In this document: in pieces, positions 8,701-14,740 of the stretch
Numbering within the stretch: the stretch's first letter is position 1
Layout of the letters: each line of letters starts with the position of its first letter
IMG/VR virus record: IMGVR_UViG_3300045972_000809
Coordinates: 1-40,417 of that record
Length of the DNA stretch: 40,417 bases
Reading direction: 5' to 3' (one strand)
Source: a virus
Made by a program: the position numbers and the translations under genes
The notes under the pieces: generated by a model
What the model was told of the DNA's origin: nothing
The model's database searches: none
The model's input: only the letters and a program-made list of their open reading frames with translations

Positions 8701-9264
8701 AACCCATGAGCCAATTGTATTTACCAGTAATAAAGAACTACCTGTAGGCCTGCCTATTATTGTTGCATAGCTGTTGGTGTTAGATGCATTATAAGCTGTT
8801 AGCTGCCCTGTTGACTGAATATCAGTAGTAGTAAAGTTTTGCCTGGTTGTAATTTCCTGCAAAGTAGGAATGTATGGCGGTGCCCACGTTCTTGCACCTG
8901 TGGTAGATGAATATAATTGATATCCATTTGTAGATGGATTGCCAAGCGCATTCTCTTTGCCACTGAATGCACTTACTAAATCACTTTGGCTGCTCAATGA
9001 GCCACCAATAGTGCCCCAAATAGATGAGCCACCAGGGCCACCGCTATGCCAGGCGTAAATAAGTTTTTTTATCTGTGCCTCTGTCATCAGTAAATTAATA
9101 CTTTGTGATCCTACACCGGTATCAGTACTAAAGCCGGTTACTTTTTTTGATCCCAGCTGAAAAGAGTTTTTAAGCCACAGGGCATCGTATGTGTAACTTT
9201 TTGGCGTTTGTCCAATTACAGATATAGTTACAAAGGCCAATAAAATCAAAAGCAATTTTTTCAT
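5719..9264 (-). CDS. Long tail-fibre protein with repeat, beta-helix and C-terminal modules
   Basis: This 1181-residue protein is the probable receptor-binding fibre. In order it has: a signal-peptide-like N-terminus (about 1-18, ending VIGQ); a variable region with paired 'LGNPST.GY' segments; five repeats built on KPTT(I/V/L)xGYGITDA (237-412), as in lambdoid and T4-type side-tail fibres; a pectate-lyase-like beta-helix (about 455-830) starting at VYIDSAGNDA; and a C-terminal part with two modules of the TTKG(V/F).(F/P)P(A/R)MT kind (about 882-935 and 1125-1181). The last module type is common in Bacteroidota surface proteins and phage fibres. The start is an ATG 1 bp after the preceding gene's stop. 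The signal peptide is unexpected for a tail fibre assembled in the cytoplasm. Confidence 0.85.
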   Translation of the reverse strand: MKKLLLILLAFVTISVIGQTPKSYTYDALWLKNSFQLGSKKVTGFSTDTGVGSQSINLLMTEAQIKKLIYAWHSGGPGGSSIWGTIGGSLSSQSDLVSAFSGKENALGNPSTNGYQLYSSTTGARTWAPPYIPTLQEITTRQNFTTTDIQSTGQLTAYNASNTNSYATIIGRPTGSSLLLVNTIGSWVDIRGDSISNASYLYMPKRPLLSSAFLPVSVNGVPADNTGNIVISTGGTPAFSAITGKPTTLAGYGITDAAALSHTHTFAALTSKPTTVAGYGITDAMSQSITDALYAPLGHVHTFSTLTSKPTTISGYGITDAFTQTAANALYATISHSHSFASLTTKPTTISGYGITDAEAALGNPSTSGYVLSSTSAGVRSWVAPGSGGVSAFSSLTGIPTTIAGYGLSGDAYTKTQVNSLIAAIPSDTTFYGAGFNNVKTFDGRRDSVVTNFLPSNRTVYIDSAGNDATAKVGSILYPFKSIQIALDSIPTGGIAKLSPGTFLINSAIRIKSNQSLIGSVGTIIKKNAAFTHAIVNDATYRNNGTLDSNIVIERISIDANHYGGSTGRAAATANGNLQLAYATRVQVSNFTLVNNDAGVFSTHFQSLTNSIFTDTRIVSAKDGLHLQNGCKHVRFKGGHLDTYDDAIAVLADDYAAYQHSADSIEDISFEDFIIDTVNNPTPTGFAVRLLTGSWLAWNSGNSYSTGNYVTNAGKIYKAVTAGPFTGTNAPTHTSGDVTGADGITWRYLSTGTQLYTQIKNIRFGNIRINGNRRITRTLNNDAYDYGVYPGTTGGVVDGLNFFNVTTSGSLPVTYIDTTGSITRNSNLTNSGISGKKLFNNLFGNIQVPDKLYVHNKIDIGTGLDNVNNSDSSSILTVKSTTKGVRFPAMTNAQINAIGTAGSIDVGLLVYNLDSSRYFIYNGSSWKGIMHQSDIPFYAVSGGLAYTAGQFNIGTDYTSFTGSLNLSRNGGQIMSRNMSATTDEKIWDQRASGNTYVFRAVNDANSSGTQVLTFNRSGATPTNADFGVPVKTSYGIIGPVKVGNSTTTGNSAPNGVTVRLNNADNDVFLAMVSEGTSTSYISNGGTGRHQDVVFSSGAGAGMNWIYNTGSVGVGGTPNAAALLDVASTTKGFAPPRMTSTQRGAISSPFAGLTVYCTDCTATDASTGVMTTYNGSTWKNNW
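8029..8556 (-). repeat. Five tail-fibre repeats in the long fibre gene
   Basis: Codons 237-412 encode five units with the core GYGITDA (last unit GYGLSGDA), each preceded by a (S/T)xxPTTxxGYG segment and separated by HTHTF or HSHSF linkers. The DNA copies have diverged, so this is an old protein-level repeat rather than a recent tandem duplication. Units of this type form thin trimeric shafts in other phages. Confidence 0.85.
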
Positions 9265-9726
9265 TTATGATATTTTAGTAATTACGAAAATTAATACGGT
9301 GCCAGCTGGTGCCGTAACTGTTATAGATTTATTTGAGCCGCTAAAAACCTGCTCATTAAGCACCCACAATGTACCGGCAGCACTTGTGATGATAGTGCCA
9401 TCATTTGGGATAAGTGCCTCCAAATCGCCGCCCGTATATCCACAATAAGCAGTAGTGTTAGTAGTTGGTAAAACAGAAATTGAATTAAGTATATACCCAT
9501 TAGGTACTACATAATCTTTAGCTGTGCCTGATACTGTAAATGCTTCACGGCTAACAATACTGCCAGTAGGTGCCAGCGCATTTAAGATGGCCTGCAAACC
9601 GGTTATATTGATAATTTCTATGGCCTCATCTTTCCACCTGATGTTATCAAAAAACTGTTCAAACTGTACCTGCGTTGGATAGTCGTTTGTTTGAAACCAC
9701 TGCTTAACTGTGTCTTTAAGAGCCAT
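9265..9726 (-). CDS. Putative fibre-associated or tail protein
   Basis: This 153-residue protein has two visible parts. Residues 1-55 are helical and polar, with KQWFQTNDYPTQVQFEQFF, an opening often seen in Bacteroidota phage tail proteins. The C-terminal 90 residues are a beta-rich, Thr/Gly/Val-rich domain that looks like a small jelly-roll or fibre head. It lies between the collar-like tail protein (1-bp overlap) and the long fibre gene. By position it is a fibre connector or a short fibre. No catalytic motif is visible. Confidence 0.65.
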   Translation of the reverse strand: MALKDTVKQWFQTNDYPTQVQFEQFFDNIRWKDEAIEIINITGLQAILNALAPTGSIVSREAFTVSGTAKDYVVPNGYILNSISVLPTTNTTAYCGYTGGDLEALIPNDGTIITSAAGTLWVLNEQVFSGSNKSITVTAPAGTVLIFVITKIS

Positions 9727-10544
9727 TATAATTTAATTAAAGTGAGTACAACAAAAGATGGCTGAATGATATTAAAAGCAGTACCACTGCCCAGCGTTTC
9801 TGTAAAGCCTTGCCGGTTTCCTGCGCCTGCTGAATCGCCTGCATTACCTGTAGCAGCAGAGCCACCACCAGCAGCTGTACCGCCATAAACAAAAAGGCTG
9901 TCACTATCATTTGCCAAACCATTTTTAAACTTATGTACCGGCATTTCTGCAATACTTTGCTTATGCTTTTTTTCACCAGCTGCAACATTACCCACTGTGC
10001 CAAAATCAGTATCATCGGCAGCTTTATTTACCAACGCTTTACCGGCAGATGATGGCACTGCGCTGCTCAATTTTCGCCATCCCTTTTCGCGGTTAACGCC
10101 ATAGCCATCACTATCAAAATTGGCATCCTCATACGTGGCATCTACATACTTCATTTTTAAATCACCAGGCAACCAGATGTTTTGCAGGCTGGTAAGTGGC
10201 ACCAGATCACTAAAAGGAAATAACCCACTTACACCACAGGTAGCATACCTGCTTATGATTACATCATGCAAAGTGTTATCTCCAAAAGTTAAAGCGGTAT
10301 CTGTTTCGATTATTACCACATTAGCAGCATAGGCACTGGCTACAAAGGGTAGCATTTCACCATTATATACAATCCATCCGGCACTTACTGCACCACCAAC
10401 ATGCTCCACACCTGCCAGTATAGTTTTATCACCACATAGTTTTGCTATGCCATTAAATGCAGCCAGGTAACTCTGCTGCAAAAAATCCAGATCATCCTGG
10501 GTAAGAGGAAAGCCTTTGAGATTACTGAAATTGATTGTATTCAT
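9726..10544 (-). CDS. Tail-collar-like fibre protein
   Basis: This 272-residue protein begins with a conserved-looking segment (NFSNLKGFPLTQDDLDFLQQ). After a beta-rich middle it has a C-terminal half resembling phage tail-collar domains: KHKQSIAEMPVHKF, a glycine/alanine-rich loop (about 220-245) and the terminal FNIIQPSFVVLTLIKL. Collar-type domains end with similar 'N.QP....L.FIK' strings. It is likely a short tail fibre or baseplate-fibre connector. It starts 2 bp after the stop of the gp48-position protein and overlaps the next gene by 1 bp. Confidence 0.7.
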   Translation of the reverse strand: MNTINFSNLKGFPLTQDDLDFLQQSYLAAFNGIAKLCGDKTILAGVEHVGGAVSAGWIVYNGEMLPFVASAYAANVVIIETDTALTFGDNTLHDVIISRYATCGVSGLFPFSDLVPLTSLQNIWLPGDLKMKYVDATYEDANFDSDGYGVNREKGWRKLSSAVPSSAGKALVNKAADDTDFGTVGNVAAGEKKHKQSIAEMPVHKFKNGLANDSDSLFVYGGTAAGGGSAATGNAGDSAGAGNRQGFTETLGSGTAFNIIQPSFVVLTLIKL

Positions 10545-10545
10545 T

Positions 10546-11031
10546 TTAAAAAAGTTGTATTTTAAATTTCATCCCTGGTAAGCGTTTCTTATATACCAGG
10601 CTGCGCATTTCAAGCTGATTAAAACTGATATCATTTGGCACCATTACTATAAAATCATCTGCATGTAATGCACCCTCTGCACGTGTGTATAAATACACTG
10701 GCTGTGCTTCACTTCGCCTGTAAATAAATACCGGTTTTTCCTCATCACGCCTGTATAAATAAAGTGGTGGAAACTCTTCTACCTCATCAATGTAAATGCG
10801 CCTTAATACAAAATCATACCTATCATTTAGCATGGCTTCCAAATAGCAAACCTGTGGCGTTATCATCAGATCATACAGGGTAGCCTTTCTAAATCGCATT
10901 ACATCCTGATATATCACAATAAAAGGAAACACCAGTATTTTTATAAATGCCAGCATGCGCACTTTGCGCAGGTAGTGTGCAAGGTTCCAGCGTGCCTGGT
11001 TATTAAAATTGATATCATAAATATTAGCCAC
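10546..11031 (-). CDS. Baseplate-region protein with three tandem 11-residue repeats
   Basis: This 161-residue protein directly follows the baseplate J-like gene with a 1-bp overlap, the position of Mu gp48, although I cannot show homology. The N-terminal region has a hydrophobic helix (about 27-41). Residues 88-121 form three tandem repeats with the pattern P(P/V).(L/I)Y(R/T)R(D/S/A)E. The remainder is unremarkable. By position it is probably a baseplate wedge or fibre-attachment protein. Confidence 0.65.
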   Translation of the reverse strand: MANIYDINFNNQARWNLAHYLRKVRMLAFIKILVFPFIVIYQDVMRFRKATLYDLMITPQVCYLEAMLNDRYDFVLRRIYIDEVEEFPPLYLYRRDEEKPVFIYRRSEAQPVYLYTRAEGALHADDFIVMVPNDISFNQLEMRSLVYKKRLPGMKFKIQLF

Positions 11032-11882
11032 TATGCTGGTATAAATGTTAATAATAAATTTGCATCATCAATTACCAGGTAGCCTGCATCTGGTATAAAA
11101 TCCACTGCTACACTTGTAAAAGGCAGTGCTCCATATTGTGTCTGTATGGTTTCTAAAAACAAATCTTTTACACCATCTACAGCCTGCACTGCATCAACTA
11201 ATTTTTGAACAGAAAACACACCATCAAAATCAATATTGCTGATATAATTACGGATAGCAGACGGCACCGGTGCTGCTATAGTTCCATCTAAACGGTTGCC
11301 TGTAATACCTAAAACCAATGGATTAAAATACACATCCATCTTAATGTATAATTGATCTGGATCATTGCTGGTGATAGTAGTCGGCACAGTGAGTGTAGTG
11401 CGTTTTAATTTTACACCGGCATCTTTAAACCGCATTACATATTCTATCGCAGCAGTTAACTCTGTATTACTTAATTTACCCAAACCGGTGCCTACATTTT
11501 TTGCCAGCTTTAAACGGGTTTCTGGCTCTTGTACAAAACTGGCATAGGCTATTATTTTGCTGGCATCAATCACATCCTGCGCTATACCGGTGTTATCATA
11601 ATAATCTTTTTCCGGCACCAGGTTAAAGCCATACTGAAACTCTTTTACCTTATTAACGTACCAGCGGGCGCTGTGTGGGTTTTTCTCTGCAATCGTAGCA
11701 TTTACATCAGCCTTAAAAAGATCATGCAAATTTTCTACCGTCCATGCAGCAAAAGAGGCAATGTATAAAAATGCACCATACACAGCCACGGCACTGGTGC
11801 TGGTAAGCAGTGGCCCTAAAACAGCATCAGCTGCCACCTTATCCATCAAACTTTTTTTAATTTCTGTAATTGTACGTGCCAT
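11031..11882 (-). CDS. Baseplate J-like protein (Mu gp47 type)
   Basis: This 283-residue protein has the feel of the Bacteroidota branch of the baseplate J/gp47 family. It has an N-terminal helical segment (ITEIKKSLMDKVAADAVLG), an Ala/Ile-rich middle that includes GAFLYIASFAAW, and the 'DGVFSVQKLVDAVQAVDGVKDL' region near 215-236. It ends with a beta-rich domain terminating in YLVIDDANLLLTFIPA. Such proteins build the wedge of the contractile-tail baseplate. The order LysM-like, J-like, gp48-position matches Mu-type baseplate clusters. Confidence 0.75.
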   Translation of the reverse strand: MARTITEIKKSLMDKVAADAVLGPLLTSTSAVAVYGAFLYIASFAAWTVENLHDLFKADVNATIAEKNPHSARWYVNKVKEFQYGFNLVPEKDYYDNTGIAQDVIDASKIIAYASFVQEPETRLKLAKNVGTGLGKLSNTELTAAIEYVMRFKDAGVKLKRTTLTVPTTITSNDPDQLYIKMDVYFNPLVLGITGNRLDGTIAAPVPSAIRNYISNIDFDGVFSVQKLVDAVQAVDGVKDLFLETIQTQYGALPFTSVAVDFIPDAGYLVIDDANLLLTFIPA

Positions 11883-11893
11883 AAATATTTTTA

Positions 11894-12190
11894 TTAACTC
11901 ACTTTAAAATCTACACCAACAGCCATAAAGCCAATACCACCTAAAACAAAATCATCTGCATCATCATTGCTGGCTGGTACCAGTTGTTTATTTTTAAATT
12001 CATCTGCTGTTTTCTGATCTTCTATAAATGCATCCGGCACCAGTATTTTTGTGCCAACAGGCAGCACTACTGTAGTGCTTAAGCCTCCATTAAGCTGCGC
12101 AATATCAAACAGCCTGGCAGCGTTGCCACAGTACTGCATGGCCACATCAATTAACACCTGCCCTTCTTTTATTTCAATAGTTTGCATCAT
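11894..12190 (-). CDS. LysM-like tail protein (gpX type)
   Basis: This 98-residue protein has one LysM-like module over residues about 7-52: EGQVLIDVAMQYCGNAARLF, then LNGG and LPVGTKILVP. P2 gpX-type tail proteins of this size carry a similar module and sit near the hub or baseplate. The C-terminal third is acidic and of unknown role. It overlaps the gp46-like gene by 17 bp, which suggests tight translational coupling. Confidence 0.75.
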   Translation of the reverse strand: MMQTIEIKEGQVLIDVAMQYCGNAARLFDIAQLNGGLSTTVVLPVGTKILVPDAFIEDQKTADEFKNKQLVPASNDDADDFVLGGIGFMAVGVDFKVS

Positions 12191-12461
12191 AATTTAAATT
12201 ACCAGTTGCCTCATCAAAATCCAGTTTAGTTACTGCCATTGCATCCTTTATAAATTCGCTTTTTACCTCACTTAAAAACTCATCTACATCACTGCTATTT
12301 AAAAAGTTTTCAATACCCACACCCACTGTGGGCTGCTCTTTAAAATCTCCCTTTTGTGCCAGTAGTAAATGTTCCTGGTGTTGCAAATCGCTGTAGCCAG
12401 TAACCAGATCACCATTTTCTATCAGCAAATCACCTATGCTATCTGTTAAAATATCTGTCAT
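12174..12461 (-). CDS. Baseplate protein, gp46/gp25-like
   Basis: This 95-residue protein resembles Mu gp46 and gpW/gp25 wedge proteins. It has an N-terminal 'DSIGDLLIENGDLVTG' segment, then HQEHLLLAQKGDFKEQPTVGVG (about 29-50). The latter matches the family theme in which a region of fixed baseplate values is followed by a glycine turn. It sits in the expected place between the spike (gp45-like) and J-like (gp47-like) genes. It overlaps the LysM-like gene by 17 bp. Confidence 0.75.
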   Translation of the reverse strand: MTDILTDSIGDLLIENGDLVTGYSDLQHQEHLLLAQKGDFKEQPTVGVGIENFLNSSDVDEFLSEVKSEFIKDAMAVTKLDFDEATGNLNYDANY

Positions 12462-12466
12462 AAAAA

Positions 12467-12679
12467 TTAGCTTAATGTACCTGTGCCATGCTGCGCAGCT
12501 GCTGTGCCTGTTGTGTTAACTGTTACCAGTGCTGTGCGTACAAACTCATCTACTGCATCACTTAACCTGGTAGCAAAAATTTCCCTGCACTCATCTGATG
12601 TTTTGTTATCCGTATTGGCATATAAATCATCTGCTATACTTCTTACCCTGCTTTTTAATTGTGCCTTATCAAGTGCCAT
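12467..12679 (-). CDS. Small conserved-looking phage protein in the baseplate cluster
   Basis: This is a 70-residue protein: a charged helical N-terminus (LDKAQLKSRVRSIADDLYAN, then a second helix about 28-50) and a Thr/Ala/Gly-rich tail (VNTTGTAAAQHGTGTLS). Short proteins with this layout occur beside baseplate spike genes in several phages. I know of no assigned function. It lies 1 bp after the spike gene and 5 bp before the gp46-like gene, so it belongs to the baseplate transcription unit. Confidence 0.7.
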   Translation of the reverse strand: MALDKAQLKSRVRSIADDLYANTDNKTSDECREIFATRLSDAVDEFVRTALVTVNTTGTAAAQHGTGTLS

Positions 12680-12680
12680 G

Positions 12681-13166
12681 TTATTTAAATAATGCTGTTA
12701 CTCTATCATAAATCGAATTAAACTCTGCAACGTTTAAAGGGTTGCCAGATAGCCCTACGTTGGTAGGCACTACAATTGCTTTTACTGTATTAATCAGATC
12801 ATGCAAAAGCAATTTTATTGTATCATCATTTTTACCAATTAAAAAACCATCTTTAATCGCAAAGTGCGTATTGTCAATTTCATAAATTACCTGCTCAACT
12901 TCGCTGTATAGCTTTACTAAATACTCACCTTTATCACCCAGCTTTTCAATGATGACAACACTACCAACAGCAGGAAACATTTTTAAACCTTTCAAATTAT
13001 CTGCAACGGTTGCCTGTATGCGTACCTCACCTATCTCCATTTCGTTAAATTCCACATCACAGGTACTTTTTGTTTTATCAACAGCTACCACAACAGCAGG
13101 AAAACAGTTTGCACCCTTATCATTTATAAGCCTCAATGCCTTTATTAATTCCGTTGCCTGCTTCAT
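12681..13166 (-). CDS. Baseplate spike / gpV-like protein (Mu gp45 type)
   Basis: This 161-residue protein has an N-terminal OB-fold-like part. Residues about 20-75 include FPAVVVAVDKTKSTCDVEF and FPAVGSVVIIEKLGDKGEYLV, the typical beta-strand pattern of gpV/gp45 spikes. The C-terminal half is a shorter beta region (AIKDGFLIGKNDDTIKLLL). Such spikes puncture the outer membrane at the tip of contractile tails. It overlaps the gpD-like hub gene by 4 bp (13163-13166), matching the D-then-V order of Mu. Confidence 0.8.
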   Translation of the reverse strand: MKQATELIKALRLINDKGANCFPAVVVAVDKTKSTCDVEFNEMEIGEVRIQATVADNLKGLKMFPAVGSVVIIEKLGDKGEYLVKLYSEVEQVIYEIDNTHFAIKDGFLIGKNDDTIKLLLHDLINTVKAIVVPTNVGLSGNPLNVAEFNSIYDRVTALFK

Positions 13167-14158
13167 AATAAAATATCTATTTCTGGCTTTCTCCTGGCAC
13201 CGGCAGCAAATGTGGTAGTAACACTTCCAACATAATACCGGCCCTGCCTGCTAAATTGTTTCTCTGTTATTTCAGCAATATCACCAGGCTGCACAGCAGG
13301 TAGTAAAAAGGTTTCAAAGCTGCCCTTATATCCATTGCTGCTAAAGTTTACCATCTCTGCTGCTGCCATCTGTTTTAATTCTGCCTCTGTGTGCGTACCA
13401 TAAAAATGCATGGTGCGCTCTTCGCCTTTTTTGTTTCCAATCGTATAATTTTTTACTATGCCATCAGGCTGATGATTTACAATTTTTATCTGGTAGCTGA
13501 TGGCTGCATTTACCTGATACTTTAAATCATCAATGCTGATGGTGTTACGCTGTAGCTGATATTTTACACTATTCTTTTTAAGGCCATACAATAAACCACA
13601 GTACAAAACTTTTTTACCATCAATGGTAGTGAGGTAACTGGTTAAGCCATACTTATCATTTAAATCCTGTAAAGCAGCTATACCGTTTGCGCCATCCATC
13701 ATAAAATTTGTTACTGTTAATTCTGGCATTTTATCATATAACTGCAACACCAAACCACTCTGCTCTGCCAGGCCTTTCAAAATATAATTAAGCACTTCAC
13801 GCACACTGTTTTTTTTAAAATTCTTTTTATAGTAACAGCTGCGCAGTAAATACATTTCATCCTCTAATTCCAACTCTAAAGGCTGCTTTAAATTTATCCT
13901 TTTGATGTAACCGGTAAACTCATTTTTATTGTTGCCATCATAACCCAAATCAATTTTTATAAAATCACCCTCTTTAATATTATCTATCAACCTTATCCTT
14001 TCAAGCAGTTGGTTATTCCGTTTTAAAACACTTAGCGGTAATTGCAATACAGCACTTTGAACAATCTGGTGCACGCTTTTTTTTATTTCAATGCTATGCA
14101 AACCACGCAGCCTGTACCTGGTTCCAATTTCGATATTGCATGTTTGCCTTACGTACAT
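13163..14158 (-). CDS. Tail hub, gpD-like (Mu gp44 type)
   Basis: This 331-residue protein resembles late-control gpD/gp44 hub proteins. Early strands lead to DFIKIDLGYDGNNKNEFTGYI (about 66-86), a typical 'G..V.v.lGY.G....fFtG.I' hub motif. The C-terminal region carries ETFLLPAVQPGDIAEITEK and GRYYVGSVTTTF, which match the C-terminal 'v.pGd.a.i' and 'Y.v..v.h.f' of the family. It connects the tail tube to the spike. It directly follows the DUF6046-like gene and overlaps the spike gene. Confidence 0.8.
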   Translation of the reverse strand: MYVRQTCNIEIGTRYRLRGLHSIEIKKSVHQIVQSAVLQLPLSVLKRNNQLLERIRLIDNIKEGDFIKIDLGYDGNNKNEFTGYIKRINLKQPLELELEDEMYLLRSCYYKKNFKKNSVREVLNYILKGLAEQSGLVLQLYDKMPELTVTNFMMDGANGIAALQDLNDKYGLTSYLTTIDGKKVLYCGLLYGLKKNSVKYQLQRNTISIDDLKYQVNAAISYQIKIVNHQPDGIVKNYTIGNKKGEERTMHFYGTHTEAELKQMAAAEMVNFSSNGYKGSFETFLLPAVQPGDIAEITEKQFSRQGRYYVGSVTTTFAAGARRKPEIDILL

Positions 14159-14740
14159 TTATATTAGTTCTAATTCAAAATCAATATTGCTTCTCCCTGT
14201 AAACTGTATCACCTCTGTTGTCTCACTACCTTCAGCATCCAGCATGGCGATGGCAGTAAGTACCAGGTTGTTTTTATCCTGTATAAAAAGATCAGTTAAG
14301 GCGCACTTAAGTGTAACTAAATCGTCTTTTTTCCAGAGGTCTACCAGTTGTTTTAATTCCAGTTCCGGCCACTGGTTATCACCTGTTAAAGTGGCGATGA
14401 TGGTAATATCATAAGGCCTTGTAAAAACTTTTTCAAATACAGTACCTACATCTACTATATCCGTTTCAACTATACTTTTTTCACCACTTATCATCACCAG
14501 GGCATTTGGTATAGCAATACCGTTTATGGTGGCTGGTAAAAATTCGTATTGCCCTAAATCCTGATTACTGTATTTTTTAACCGGTGTGCCAACACTACTG
14601 CGCTGCTGCGCTGGGTGGCTCTCTGTTATAAATCCACCAGCTATCACCGGTGCATCTGCATGCGATGGCTTTTGAGGAAACGGCAGGCCACGCACACCAT
14701 ACACCCTGTTTAAAACTTGTATCACGTTTACACTTGCCAT
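14159..14740 (-). CDS. Tail protein between tape measure and hub (DUF6046-like)
   Basis: This 193-residue protein occupies the position of Mu gp43, between tape measure and hub. It has a mostly beta composition, with FLPATINGIAIPNALVMISGEKSIVETD (about 67-94) and the 'VFTRPYDITIIATLTGDNQWPE' region. I recall similar proteins in Bacteroidota phages under DUF6046, but that is from memory. It is probably a tail-tube or hub-adaptor protein. It overlaps the tape-measure stop by 1 bp. Confidence 0.6.
   Translation of the reverse strand: MASVNVIQVLNRVYGVRGLPFPQKPSHADAPVIAGGFITESHPAQQRSSVGTPVKKYSNQDLGQYEFLPATINGIAIPNALVMISGEKSIVETDIVDVGTVFEKVFTRPYDITIIATLTGDNQWPELELKQLVDLWKKDDLVTLKCALTDLFIQDKNNLVLTAIAMLDAEGSETTEVIQFTGRSNIDFELELI

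Noticed and set aside
3143-9264. A diversity-generating retroelement acting on the fibre genes
   Set aside because: No reverse transcriptase gene and no template/variable repeat pair were seen in the window.
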